Assembly: GCA_005790505.1 (NCBI GenBank)
Contig: SXUP01000042.1
Span: forward strand, 1-64,000
Direction: 5' to 3'
Source of the DNA: Actinomycetota bacterium
GTDB lineage: Bacteria; Actinomycetota; Acidimicrobiia; Acidimicrobiales; Ilumatobacteraceae
Length of the DNA: 64,000 nucleotides
The translations under genes and the position numbers were made by a program. Each line of letters opens with the position of its first letter. Position 1 is the first letter of the stretch. The notes under the pieces were generated by a model. It was not told the DNA's origin, searched no databases, and was given only the letters and a program-made list of their open reading frames with translations. Shown here piece after piece: positions 54,961 to 63,666 of this stretch.

Positions 54961-56010
54961 ATGGTCCAACCGATACGAGCTCAGATGTCGTCACCGTGGT
55001 GGATTCCCACCGCGGCGGCGGCTCTGTTGCTTGCTTTGTTGGTTGGGGTGATGATCGGTCCTGCTGGTCCAACATGGTGGCGCATTCCGCTAGCGTTGGT
55101 TGACCGTTTGCCGCTCGTAGCAGTAGATAGTGGAGTATCAGAATCAGAGTGGAACATCGTCTGGCTCATCCGAATGCCTCGGGTGGTGTTGGCAGGATTG
55201 GTGGGGGCAACCTTGTCAATTGCTGGTGCTAGCTATCAAGGTGTATTTCGTAATCCACTTGTCGATCCATATCTGCTTGGAGTCGCAGCAGGTGCTGGAC
55301 TTGGAGCAACATTTGTTTTTACAATCAATCGTGCGGGGAGTTCCAACTGGTTGATAGACCCACTGCCACTCGCAGCATTTGGATGCGGTCTGGGTGCTGT
55401 TTTGTTGACATATGTCGTGGGCACGGCATTTGGTGGCGAAAAATCTTCTACGACCTTGGTGCTTGCTGGGGTAGCGGTGACGTCATTGGTGACTGCCGTT
55501 CAGGCATTTTTATTGCAACGTCATTCGGATGTTTTACGCGAAGTGTATACGTGGATACTTGGTCGCCTATCAACTGCGACTTGGAGTGATGTCAGACTCG
55601 TAATCCCATATGTCATTTTGAGCACAACTGTTCTGCTTTTTCATCGGCGGTTGCTTGATGTCTTGCGTGTCGGCGATGACGAGGCGACTGCACTTGGTGC
55701 AAATGTTCGGCGGATCCGACTTGTCGTGGTGTTGTCGGCAACATTAGGAACAGCGGCAGTCGTAGCAGTTAGTGGCTTGATTGGCTTCGTTGGGATCATC
55801 GTCCCCCATGCCGTGAGACTCTTGGCTGGTGCCTCGTACCGTGTCGTATTGCCATTGAGTTTGTTATTTGGTGCGGCTTTTTTGATTGTGGCAGACATAC
55901 CTGGACGTATTTTGAGCAATCCAGCAGAAACTCCAATCGGAGTTGTGACCGCATTTCTTGGCGCACCATTTTTCTTGTTGATTTTGCGTACTCGTCAGGC
56001 GTCACGATGA
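54961..56010 (+). CDS. btuC: ABC transporter permease, BtuC/FecCD family
   Basis: A 349-aa membrane protein with about ten hydrophobic segments. Family signatures are IRMPRVVLAGLVGATLSIAGASYQGVFRNPLVDPYLLGVAAGAGLGA, GEKSSTTLVLAGVAVTSL, YTWILGRLSTATW, DDEATALGANV, SGLIGFVGIIVPHAVRLLAGASYRVVLPLSLLFGAAFLIVADIPGR. ATG 54961 is 5 bp after btuF. It forms the channel of the importer; overlaps the ATPase gene by 4 bp. Confidence 0.9.
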   Translation: MVQPIRAQMSSPWWIPTAAAALLLALLVGVMIGPAGPTWWRIPLALVDRLPLVAVDSGVSESEWNIVWLIRMPRVVLAGLVGATLSIAGASYQGVFRNPLVDPYLLGVAAGAGLGATFVFTINRAGSSNWLIDPLPLAAFGCGLGAVLLTYVVGTAFGGEKSSTTLVLAGVAVTSLVTAVQAFLLQRHSDVLREVYTWILGRLSTATWSDVRLVIPYVILSTTVLLFHRRLLDVLRVGDDEATALGANVRRIRLVVVLSATLGTAAVVAVSGLIGFVGIIVPHAVRLLAGASYRVVLPLSLLFGAAFLIVADIPGRILSNPAETPIGVVTAFLGAPFFLLILRTRQASR

Positions 56011-56789
56011 CCTCCTTGAATTTTGAGAAGGTTTCGGTTCGTTATGGCCAGCGCCATGCTGTGCAGGAGTTCAGTGAAGCCGTGCGACCAGGTGAGTGGT
56101 TATGTCTCATCGGACCAAATGGTGCAGGAAAATCATCCCTACTGCGCGCCATTGTCGGCATAGTCACATTTACGGGAAATATCGTCGTGGATGGAGCCCC
56201 ACTTGGCGACCGCAATTCTCGGCGTCGTGCTCAACTTGTTGCGTATGTACCTCAGATGCCTGTGATGCCATCAGATATGAATGCCTACGAGTATGTATTG
56301 CTGGGGCGCAATCCATATGTATCGCATTTTGGTTTTGAAACGGTACATGACAGTTCCATGGTTGACAGCGTGTTTGAGCGGCTCGACTTGTGTGACTTTG
56401 CGAATCGTCAGCTTGGAACATTGTCTGGTGGTGAGCGCCAGCGTGTGGCGATTGCTCGAGCTGTCGCCCAAGAAGCCCCGATTTTATTATTGGATGAACC
56501 AACGAGTTCGCTTGATATTGGGCATCAACAACAAGCCCTCGAGTTAGTAGACAAACTGCGTCGCGAACATGGGCTGACGGTGGTGTCAGCAATGCACGAC
56601 CTCACTTTGGCCGGAAGCTATGCCGATCGGCTGGTGTTGATGCATGAGGGGCTGCGAGTGGTTGGTGGCACGGCAGAGGAAGTGCTGCGAGCCGAAACTT
56701 TGGCCGAGTTTTATGGTGTTTCAGTGCATGTTCATCATGAGCCTGATGGCACTGTGGCGGTGATTCCACGTCGTACTTTGAAATCTTGA
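56007..56789 (+). CDS. btuD: ABC transporter ATPase, BtuD/FecE family
   Basis: A 260-aa ABC ATPase: Walker A GPNGAGKS at 36-43, Q-loop YVPQMPVMP, signature LSGGERQR, Walker B ILLLDEPTSSLD and the switch His in VSAMHDL. ATGA overlap with the permease gene. It powers the importer that begins with the riboswitch-controlled binding protein. Substrate assignment to cobalamin rests on that riboswitch. Confidence 0.9.
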   Translation: MTSLNFEKVSVRYGQRHAVQEFSEAVRPGEWLCLIGPNGAGKSSLLRAIVGIVTFTGNIVVDGAPLGDRNSRRRAQLVAYVPQMPVMPSDMNAYEYVLLGRNPYVSHFGFETVHDSSMVDSVFERLDLCDFANRQLGTLSGGERQRVAIARAVAQEAPILLLDEPTSSLDIGHQQQALELVDKLRREHGLTVVSAMHDLTLAGSYADRLVLMHEGLRVVGGTAEEVLRAETLAEFYGVSVHVHHEPDGTVAVIPRRTLKS

Positions 56790-56800
56790 AGCCTAAGTCT

Positions 56801-56806
56801 TAGTTT
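56801..56806 (+). promoter_or_regulatory. -10 box TAGTTT of the mycothiol-type gene
   Basis: TAGTTT followed by 6 nt (GGGGGA) and GTG 56813. The G-run is too close to act as a normal SD. Confidence 0.4.
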
Positions 56807-56812
56807 GGGGGA

Positions 56813-57457
56813 GTGGACCTTGACGACCAAGTAGCAGGTTGTGCCGCATCACACCAGTTGTTGTTGACTGCGATTGATGAGTTGACAGAGGCGCAATGTC
56901 GTGAGCCATCGTCGTTGCCTGATTGGTCTCGTGGGCACGTGTTGTCGCACCTAGCGCGCAATGCCTTGAGCCATGTGCACTTGCTTGACTGTGCGCAACG
57001 TGGCGAAATTGGAGAGCAGTATCCCGGTGGACACAAGGCAAGAAATGCTGGCATCAATGAGCATGCAAACGATAGTTGCGACGACTTAGTTGCAGCCGTG
57101 CGGAAAAGCATTTACGCCCTTGAAGGTGCGTGGGCCGGAGCGTCAGCACAGGCATGGGCTGGGGGCGGACAGCAGTCAACTGGAGCATTGATTCCGATGT
57201 CTGACATTGTTTTCCTGCGTTGGCGCGAAGTCGTGATCCATCTCACCGACCTTGATGTGGGATACGACTGCGGGGCATGGCCAGAGTTATACGTGCGGAT
57301 GGAACTTGGCCGCCAGGTACAGGTGTGGGCATCACGCAAGCCAATGGGACTCACTGGTCTGCCACCAGAAGCTTTGGCATTGGACCCAGCATTCCGACTG
57401 GGGTGGCTCGTGGGACGCGCTCATCCAATCGGATTACCTCCAAGCCCAGGCCTCTGA
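56813..57457 (+). CDS. Maleylpyruvate isomerase family mycothiol-dependent enzyme
   Basis: A 214-aa DinB-like four-helix protein of the MDMPI group. Visible: TAIDELTEAQCREPSSLPDWSRGHVLSHLARNALSHVHLL, whose His residues in GHVLSHLARNA are usual metal ligands, and FLRWREVVIHLTDLDVGYD with further His and Asp ligands. Such enzymes use mycothiol as cofactor in isomerase or transferase reactions; many are of unknown substrate. Its stop overlaps the CopC-CopD start (TGATG), suggesting coupled translation. Confidence 0.82.
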   Translation: MDLDDQVAGCAASHQLLLTAIDELTEAQCREPSSLPDWSRGHVLSHLARNALSHVHLLDCAQRGEIGEQYPGGHKARNAGINEHANDSCDDLVAAVRKSIYALEGAWAGASAQAWAGGGQQSTGALIPMSDIVFLRWREVVIHLTDLDVGYDCGAWPELYVRMELGRQVQVWASRKPMGLTGLPPEALALDPAFRLGWLVGRAHPIGLPPSPGL

Positions 57458-59109
57458 TGTTCAAAGTAAAAAGAGCCACAAGGTTAAAAATAATTTTTGT
57501 GTTCGGGCCTGTGTTATTGGCATGCGGTCTTGGCGCAGGATCAGCATCTGCACATGTGGTTCTGGAGAGTACATCACCAGCGGCTTCGTCAATTATTGCA
57601 AAGTCACCAACAGAGATAGTGCTGAACTTTGATGAAGAGGTGGAGACTTCACTCGGACAAATTGATTTATTTGATTCTGACAGCAAGTTGGTTGTGACGG
57701 GGCCTGTTGAACGAGATGACGCAGACAAATCCATCGTGCGGTCTTCTGTATCGACACTTAAAGATGGAGCATATGTTGTGGCGTGGCGAGTAACGAGTGT
57801 CGACGGTCATCCCGTGGAAGGTCTGTTTGCTTTTGAAGTAGGACAGACCGTTAGCGATCTGAACAGTGGCTTGGTTGCCGTCGTGGCAGCAAAGACATCT
57901 CAGTCAACAAATGTTGGCAAAGTGCAGGGGGTATTCAGGTTTCTTTCTTATTTGGGGGTGGCGGTCTTGTTTGGATTGTGTGTGCTTACATCGGCTGGAG
58001 AAATTTTGGGCAGATCACGGGCCCTTATTTTGGCAGCCGCTGCTTTACTATTGCAGTTGCTTGGGTCAGTAGGGCAGTTACTGCTTCAAGGACCCCACGC
58101 AACACGCGGCACATGGGGGCATATTTTTGACTTCTCTTTGCTGAAAGATGTGATGACTACTCGTCTTGGAATATCGGTTGCGATCCGTATCGGATTAATT
58201 GCTTTTGCGGTACTTCTACTGTTGGCGGTAAGGAAGAACTTCTACAGGAATGCAATATGGCAAAATACAGCTGCTCTAGTGGGTGTTGGGCTTGTACTTA
58301 CGTTTAGTGCGAGTGGACACGCCAGTTCACAATCACAACCTGTCTTGGGTGTCGCACTGCATGCAGTCCACTTTGGTTCCGTAAGTATCTGGATGGGTGG
58401 ATTGGTATCTCTCTTGTTGCTTGGTTCGCTGTCATTTGATGAACAAACAAAAGTCGGTGGAATACAAATAGTCCATCGCTACTCACGCCTCGCCACCTGG
58501 ACATTGCCTGTCGCAGTGGCAACAGGAGTGGTGCAATCGTGGCAATTGCTTGGCGGATTTTCAGAAATAACCAATTCTTCTTTTGGTCGATTGTTGCTAG
58601 TCAAAGTATTGGGAGTCGTATTGATTGTCGTGTTGGCAGTATTTGCACGCTCAGTATTGGCTAAAACAGAAGCAGCCTCCATTCGTCGTGGAATACTTGT
58701 GGAGGCACTTGTTGGCATTGGCGTGTTGGCATTGACCGCCGCGCTGGTGGCGAGTTCTCCCGTTGAAATGTCGTCAGGTGCACAACCATCCAGCAGCGTG
58801 ACACTTGTGCAAGACGGACTAATCGCTGATCTCACACTGACGCCAGCTGTTGTCGGAAGAGTGGAGCTTCATGCGCTTTTTACACCCCAAGGCGGCTCAT
58901 TTCAAAGCGTTTTGTCGGTGACTGCCAAGTTGTCTCTGCCGGCGGGCAATGTTCCAGCGATTCCCGTACAGATGATCTCGGTTGGTGCAAATCACTGGAC
59001 AGGTCAAGCGCAAGTAAAATTTTCAGGTGATTGGGCTATGGAAGTCTTGGTGAAACCAACGGCCGATGAGCAGATTGTCTTTACTTCTGAGGTCAAGATC
59101 AAGGATTAG
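57457..59109 (+). CDS. Copper-resistance CopC-CopD fusion
   Basis: A 550-aa membrane protein. A signal/anchor at 10-30 is followed by a CopC-like domain beginning HVVLESTSPAASSIIAKSPTEIVLNFDEEVETSLGQIDLFD, with WRVTSVDGHPVEGLFAFEVG. The first His after the signal and the His in DGHP are likely copper ligands. About eight hydrophobic segments of CopD follow (from about 150 to 440), then an exposed beta-rich tail (about 455-550) that may be a YtkA-like domain. It likely moves or binds copper at the membrane. The start at ATG 57457 overlaps the previous stop. The end overlaps the GNAT gene by 11 bp. Confidence 0.87.
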   Translation: MFKVKRATRLKIIFVFGPVLLACGLGAGSASAHVVLESTSPAASSIIAKSPTEIVLNFDEEVETSLGQIDLFDSDSKLVVTGPVERDDADKSIVRSSVSTLKDGAYVVAWRVTSVDGHPVEGLFAFEVGQTVSDLNSGLVAVVAAKTSQSTNVGKVQGVFRFLSYLGVAVLFGLCVLTSAGEILGRSRALILAAAALLLQLLGSVGQLLLQGPHATRGTWGHIFDFSLLKDVMTTRLGISVAIRIGLIAFAVLLLLAVRKNFYRNAIWQNTAALVGVGLVLTFSASGHASSQSQPVLGVALHAVHFGSVSIWMGGLVSLLLLGSLSFDEQTKVGGIQIVHRYSRLATWTLPVAVATGVVQSWQLLGGFSEITNSSFGRLLLVKVLGVVLIVVLAVFARSVLAKTEAASIRRGILVEALVGIGVLALTAALVASSPVEMSSGAQPSSSVTLVQDGLIADLTLTPAVVGRVELHALFTPQGGSFQSVLSVTAKLSLPAGNVPAIPVQMISVGANHWTGQAQVKFSGDWAMEVLVKPTADEQIVFTSEVKIKD

Positions 59110-59563
59110 CAAGATTTAGTTTGACGTGATGATGGGGCATGCCAGTTGCGTCATCCAAAAACATGCTGCCGACTACGACAAAACCATTGCGCTGATAGAA
59201 CCCGAGTGCCGAGTCCCGCGCCCGTGCCCAGATGAGGCCAGTTGAGTTGGCAATTGCATGCTGGGCACCAGCCTCAAGAATCGTCGCACCTAGACCCTGC
59301 CCCTGCAGGTGACGGGCAACCGCCATCCCCTTGAGTTGGGTCGCTGGCATGTCGGCACTTCCAGACGAATCATCTATTGCTGGGAAAGGTCGTGTGATCC
59401 ATGTTGAGCAGGCAACCACAACACCGTCTTTGCGAATACCCAAATGAACGGTCGACGGGTCGGCATCTTCCGCGTAATGCGCCGTAACTGATGGCGTGTT
59501 GACACGCAAAATCATTAGACGCAGTGGCATGACGTCATCAAGCGACATTTCTTGCACTTGCAT
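59099..59563 (-). CDS. GNAT-family N-acetyltransferase
   Basis: A 154-aa acetyltransferase. The acetyl-CoA motif is LKGMAVARHLQGQGLGATILEAGAQHA (motif A with RxxGxG/A-type turn), then LIWARARDSALGFYQRNGFVVVGSMFLD (motif B), a strong GNAT signature. Acceptor unknown. It lies 6 bp after thiQ and is likely the last gene of the thiamine operon, though a thiamine role is not implied by the sequence. Confidence 0.85.
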   Translation of the reverse strand: MQVQEMSLDDVMPLRLMILRVNTPSVTAHYAEDADPSTVHLGIRKDGVVVACSTWITRPFPAIDDSSGSADMPATQLKGMAVARHLQGQGLGATILEAGAQHAIANSTGLIWARARDSALGFYQRNGFVVVGSMFLDDATGMPHHHVKLNLANP

Positions 59564-59569
59564 GACTAT

Positions 59570-60217
59570 TTACTTTAGTGGATTGCTCGGGGGAGCAATC
59601 GCTACCGTGCGCGTTGCAAGTGCCTCTGCCTCATGTGGATCATGAGTCACGAGCAACACTGTTGTGCGTGTTGCGATCAAAATGTCTCGGACATCGTCAA
59701 TAAGTCGCCAGCGCAATGTTGAATCAAGAGCGCTGAATGGTTCGTCCAGCAGCAGTAGATGTGGTCTAGGCGCAATGGCACGGGCAAGCGCAATACGCCG
59801 CTGTTCTCCCCCCGACAGGTCATTGATGTGGCGGTCACCAAATTTTTCCATGCCGATAAGACGCAACAGTTCTTGCACCCTCTCGGCAATCATTTCGGGC
59901 GAGAGCCGTGGCGACACGAACCTGAGGCCAAATGCAATGTTGCGTGCGACACTAAAATGCGAAAAGAGATCAGAATTCTGAAAGACCATCCCGATTTTAC
60001 GTTGATGGATTGGCTGCTCCGTGATGTCAATGCCGTCATATAAAACTGAGCCAGAGGCCAGCGGTATGACGCCGCAGATGGCCTGCAGAATAGTTGTTTT
60101 TCCGCTACCACTGGGCCCAACGAGAGCTGTTGTGCTTCCTGTCAAAACCTGAATAGAAAAATCTTGGACGATTGAAACACCACCGAGTACGACATTCATA
60201 TTGCAAACTTCAAGCAT
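59570..60217 (-). CDS. thiQ: Thiamine ABC transporter ATPase (ThiQ-like)
   Basis: A 215-aa ABC ATPase, short as ThiQ usually is. Walker A GPSGSGKT at about 34-41, Q-loop VFQNSDLFSHFSVARNIAFGL, signature LSGGEQRRIALARA, Walker B LLLLDEPFSALD and switch TVLLVTHDPHEAEALA. It overlaps the permease gene by 8 bp. Thiamine as substrate is inferred from the operon's TPP riboswitch, thiN and ThiB-like binding protein. Confidence 0.88.
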   Translation of the reverse strand: MLEVCNMNVVLGGVSIVQDFSIQVLTGSTTALVGPSGSGKTTILQAICGVIPLASGSVLYDGIDITEQPIHQRKIGMVFQNSDLFSHFSVARNIAFGLRFVSPRLSPEMIAERVQELLRLIGMEKFGDRHINDLSGGEQRRIALARAIAPRPHLLLLDEPFSALDSTLRWRLIDDVRDILIATRTTVLLVTHDPHEAEALATRTVAIAPPSNPLK

Positions 60218-61772
60218 TAATCATTGCTCCAATCACTAGTAAAACAAATAATGAGGCGAGTGCATAGCCACTAGATTGCACGACGTCCCCCGGGCGACCA
60301 AGCAGGCGAGCAATTGTCGTTGGAATAGTTTCGTTGCCGGTGCGGGTCAAGAATGATGTGGCACCAAACTCGCCGAGCGAAACCGCTGCACTTAGGCCAG
60401 CAGCAACTAAAAGTGGTCGTCGGATGATTGCGATGTCGACATACCACCAAGTCTGCAGTGGTGACGCACCGAGAATTCTGGCGGAGTCGCGCATGGATAG
60501 GGGGATTGACTGCAATGGTGCAGTAAGTGAGCGCAGAGCAAGCGGAAGCGCAATCGTGCAATGCGCGGAGACTAAAAGGAACCAATGTGAACGCCAATCA
60601 ATGGGTGACTGATCAAAGGTAATGATCATGCCTAGACCCAATGCGACTGCAGATGTTGCCAGTGGTGCACTGGCCACAATTGCAATGAGTCGACGTGCAG
60701 TGTGGGTTGTTGAATATGCGCTAATTGAAGCGAGGCAAAGTGCCAACGGAACAGTTATTAAAACAGTGATTGAGGCAAATAAGACCGAGTTGCCAAGAGC
60801 TTTTGAAATATTGACACCCATCGGGCTAAGGGTGCCGTCAAAGAGATGACGCCATGGACTGAGACTCCAGTTGTTGTCAACCCGAAATGAGTTTATGAAC
60901 ATCACGAGAAATGGTGTCCCGACGAACAAGACAGTGGCAAACACTGAGGAGCGCACCAGTTTTTGCTGACGGGGATAATCACTAATCCAAGAGGGTCGAT
61001 ATGTGACTATTTTGAGAGGCGTCAAACTGCGTGGCATCGTGAGGCCCAGGACGAGGCCGACGACTACGAGTTGCAAGACAACGAGAGCAGTGGCGACGCT
61101 GGTATCACCTAACTGGACGGCGCGAATAAAAATTTCTACTTCGATTGTCGAGTAGCGAGGACCACCCAATATTCGGATGATTCCAAAAGAAGTAAAACAA
61201 AAAACAAAAATTATTCCGACGGCATTACCCACAGCGGAGCGAATCATTGGCCATGTTATAAGGCTGAATGTGTTCCAAGCAGTTGCACCCAATGTTCGTG
61301 ATGCGGCGACGGTATTGGGATGTTCTTGTTGCCAACGTGCGCCGACAATACGTAAAACAATCGCGACATTGAAGATGACATGGGCGAACAAGATCCCAAC
61401 TACTCCAGAATTTAAAGATTCAGGCAATACTGCTCGTATAGCCCCGGCGACGATGACTGTCGGGAGCACAAAAGGAACAGTCACCAGGGCGACGATGAAT
61501 CGTTTGCCCGTAAAGTTCCATTGAGAGCAAGCCCACGTAATTGGAAATGCAACAATAAGCGTGAGAGCGGTGCTGAGAGTTGCCTGCCACAATGTGAACC
61601 AGAGAACGCTGCGAACCCCTGAGTTGCCAAGTACATCAATCAATATCGAGGCGTCAAAGGCTCGAATCAGTATTGTGCCCAGTGGCAAGAAATAAAACAA
61701 AAACAACCAAGCAGTTGGCAACACGCCACAAATAATCGCTGCGCGTCGCAGGGAAGCAAGTGTCGTAATCAT
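60210..61772 (-). CDS. thiP: Thiamine ABC transporter permease (ThiP-like)
   Basis: A 520-aa permease with about twelve membrane segments in two homologous halves, as in ThiP and the FbpB iron permeases. Halves carry the EAA-like loops ASRTLGATAWNTFSLITWPMIRSA and SARILGASPLQTWWYVDIAIIRRPLL. ATG 61772 forms an ATGA overlap with the thiB stop and is preferred; ATG 61805 would overlap thiB by 37 bp. Iron transport is the alternative for this family, but the context argues for thiamine. Confidence 0.88.
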   Translation of the reverse strand: MITTLASLRRAAIICGVLPTAWLFLFYFLPLGTILIRAFDASILIDVLGNSGVRSVLWFTLWQATLSTALTLIVAFPITWACSQWNFTGKRFIVALVTVPFVLPTVIVAGAIRAVLPESLNSGVVGILFAHVIFNVAIVLRIVGARWQQEHPNTVAASRTLGATAWNTFSLITWPMIRSAVGNAVGIIFVFCFTSFGIIRILGGPRYSTIEVEIFIRAVQLGDTSVATALVVLQLVVVGLVLGLTMPRSLTPLKIVTYRPSWISDYPRQQKLVRSSVFATVLFVGTPFLVMFINSFRVDNNWSLSPWRHLFDGTLSPMGVNISKALGNSVLFASITVLITVPLALCLASISAYSTTHTARRLIAIVASAPLATSAVALGLGMIITFDQSPIDWRSHWFLLVSAHCTIALPLALRSLTAPLQSIPLSMRDSARILGASPLQTWWYVDIAIIRRPLLVAAGLSAAVSLGEFGATSFLTRTGNETIPTTIARLLGRPGDVVQSSGYALASLFVLLVIGAMINA

Positions 61773-62755
61773 CGCAACATGATGTTTGTCCAAGTATCCA
61801 ACCATGCGGAGCGATTGGAGGCAATGTCAGCAGCCCCTAGGGTTAGTGGATTCTTGGGAATAACTGCAAACTTGGTAAAGACCTCGGGCAAAATAGCGTT
61901 TGGATTGATTGGCAAGACGAACAAAGTCAAAGGCATGGACTCCTGGAATATTTTTCCCGTCAAAAATTCGATCAATTTTTCGGCATTTTTGCTTTCCTTT
62001 GTTCCACGTAAAATTCCGGCATACTCAACTTGCTCAAAACATGTTTGTTCGATCACAGCCGTTGGTGGCTCTGTGACGGGTGGATCGCTATAGACGACTT
62101 CTGCGGGGGGACTGCTGCCGTAACTTACGACGAGGGGGTACTTGCCCTTGCCACTTGAGCCCGAAAACTCAACCGTGTAAGCAGATGTCCAGTCGTCAAC
62201 AATCTTGACGCCGTTCGAGCGGAGATCTCTCCAGTATTGCTCCCAGCCATTAAGGCCAAACTTAGCAATAGTTGCCAACATAAAAGCGAGTCCCGGAGAA
62301 CTTGTGACTGGATTTTGAATCACCAACATGTCCTTATATGTCGACAATGCAAGATCATCAAGTGTCGTGGGGGCACTGATACCAGCATCAGTGAAAAAAC
62401 TTTTGTCATAGTTCACACACACGGCGGCGGTATCTACTTGTTTGTAGGAGTCAAACAACTTTCCCTCAATTGCACGGGAGATAAATGTGTTGTCAACACC
62501 CCACAACACGTCGGCCTCAGGGTTGCCAGCAGTCAGCAGAGCCTTGGAAACGAGGGTGCCTGTGTCTCCGCCAAGGCTGACAACTACGTTGATGCCAGTT
62601 TCTTTCGTGAACGACGAAAAAATTTCTGGTTCAGGGGTGAAGGCGTCGTACGCCAGCAACCTGACCGACTTGGGTGATGATGTCGTATCGCCAGAGGAAC
62701 AAGCGCTCAACCCGAGTGTTGATACGAGAATTAATGCGATTCCACATTTTTTCAT
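61769..62755 (-). CDS. thiB: Thiamine-binding lipoprotein (ThiB/TbpA-like)
   Basis: A 328-aa binding protein. Signal ends in the lipobox GLSAC, then the family start VRLLAYDAFTPEPEIFSSFTKETGINVVVSLGGDTGTLVSKALL, matching the ThiB LTYDSF pattern. Further landmarks are ADVLWGVDNTFISRA, VTSSPGLAFMLATIAKFG, WTSAYTVEFSGSSGKGKYPLVVSYGSSPPAEV and QVEYAGILRGTKESKNAEKLIEFL. It delivers thiamine or its phosphates to ThiPQ. ATGA overlaps connect it to thiN and thiP. Confidence 0.9.
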   Translation of the reverse strand: MKKCGIALILVSTLGLSACSSGDTTSSPKSVRLLAYDAFTPEPEIFSSFTKETGINVVVSLGGDTGTLVSKALLTAGNPEADVLWGVDNTFISRAIEGKLFDSYKQVDTAAVCVNYDKSFFTDAGISAPTTLDDLALSTYKDMLVIQNPVTSSPGLAFMLATIAKFGLNGWEQYWRDLRSNGVKIVDDWTSAYTVEFSGSSGKGKYPLVVSYGSSPPAEVVYSDPPVTEPPTAVIEQTCFEQVEYAGILRGTKESKNAEKLIEFLTGKIFQESMPLTLFVLPINPNAILPEVFTKFAVIPKNPLTLGAADIASNRSAWLDTWTNIMLR

Positions 62756-63426
62756 AGGTCTCCTAGTGCTTGTGGTTGGACAATTAAGAGTGTTCCGTTG
62801 GTGACCGAGGCTTCAACAGGTGATGACGTGACTATGTTGCTTACGCCACGAGATTCATGCTGCGACAATGTGGCGCTATCCAATTGCCACTTGGTGCCGC
62901 GTAGTGAGACGCCAGTGGCTGTGCCACTCAGAGCAAATATGCTCAAGAGAGATTCGACAGGTGCGTCAATATAAACGGGTGATCCAGCCCGAACAACGGT
63001 TAATCGTGATACACCAATGTACGCAGTGACATTGCACAAAGAAAGTGATTCTCGCCCCAATGCCTGAATGACTCCGAGTACATGATCAAGCCTGTCACCC
63101 CCGCCCGAGACCACCACGATGTCAGTGCATCCAATACTTTGGGCGTGTGTGAGTGCGAGTTCAGTATCCGTGGCATCTTTATCGGTTGAGAATTCAAGAA
63201 CGGTTGCACCACTTTGTCGCGCCCGAACAAGGTCGGCGGCCAAAATGCTGTCCATATCGCCAATCAATACAGTTGGAGAGAGACCCAATACTTGAGCATT
63301 TCCCCAACCTGAATCAGCTGCCACTATTACTGCATCGACGGGCAGAAATTCAGCAATCTCAGGTCGCGGCTCAGCACCCCCCAAGATGATGACGGCAAAT
63401 TTTTTAGTTGCTTTGGCTGGCGCCAT
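62752..63426 (-). CDS. thiN: Thiamine diphosphokinase
   Basis: A 224-aa kinase transferring diphosphate from ATP to thiamine. Visible: AVIILGGAEPRPEIAEFLPVDAVIVAADSGWGNAQVLGLSPTVLIGDMDSI (substrate and metal site), STDKDATDTELALTHAQSIGCTDIVVVSGGGDRLDHVLGVIQAL, and the C-terminal beta domain with VSLRGTKWQLDSATLSQHESRGVSNIV. It is first in the TPP-controlled operon; the SD GGAGGGAG lies at the riboswitch's 3' end. Salvage of imported thiamine to TPP needs only this enzyme. Confidence 0.93.
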   Translation of the reverse strand: MAPAKATKKFAVIILGGAEPRPEIAEFLPVDAVIVAADSGWGNAQVLGLSPTVLIGDMDSILAADLVRARQSGATVLEFSTDKDATDTELALTHAQSIGCTDIVVVSGGGDRLDHVLGVIQALGRESLSLCNVTAYIGVSRLTVVRAGSPVYIDAPVESLLSIFALSGTATGVSLRGTKWQLDSATLSQHESRGVSNIVTSSPVEASVTNGTLLIVQPQALGDL

Positions 63427-63431
63427 TTTGT

Positions 63432-63519
63432 GCTCCCTCCGCTGGAATTACCCAGTTCAGGTCTGCGGGTCGGTGGCGGCAACCACCCTCTCAGCCCGCT
63501 GTACCTGCGAGCTCCCCGT
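63432..63519 (-). promoter_or_regulatory. TPP riboswitch
   Basis: Read on the minus strand, the element starts ACGGGGAGC, has GGGCTGAGA (63499-63491), a GGTGG/CCACC stem, CAGACCTGAACTGGGTAATTCCAGCG, and ends GGAGGGAGC just before ATG 63426. The CTGAGA and ACCTGAAC...GGGTAAT...GCGGAGGGA blocks are the THI-box signature. The SD of thiN is its last part, so control is likely at translation. Confidence 0.92.
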
Positions 63520-63531
63520 GCGTACATCTCT

Positions 63532-63537
63532 ATGTTA
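63532..63537 (-). promoter_or_regulatory. -10 box TAACAT of the thiN operon
   Basis: On the minus strand TAACAT stands about 12 nt before the riboswitch, placing the transcript start near 63525. Confidence 0.4.
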
Positions 63538-63666
63538 GTGCGTGCGCGACTTCCAAAGGACATCGACCGATAAATATGTTGGCGCCCAAGTGCCCGATAT
63601 ATGTTCTTACCTTTTCATATCTCTAGGGATAGGTTGTGAGGTGCAAAGCATCAAAAGGGAGTCGTG

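Noticed and set aside
57277-57456. 60-residue N-terminal extension of the CopC-CopD gene
   Set aside because: It overlaps the mycothiol-type enzyme gene, and the signal peptide follows directly after ATG 57457.
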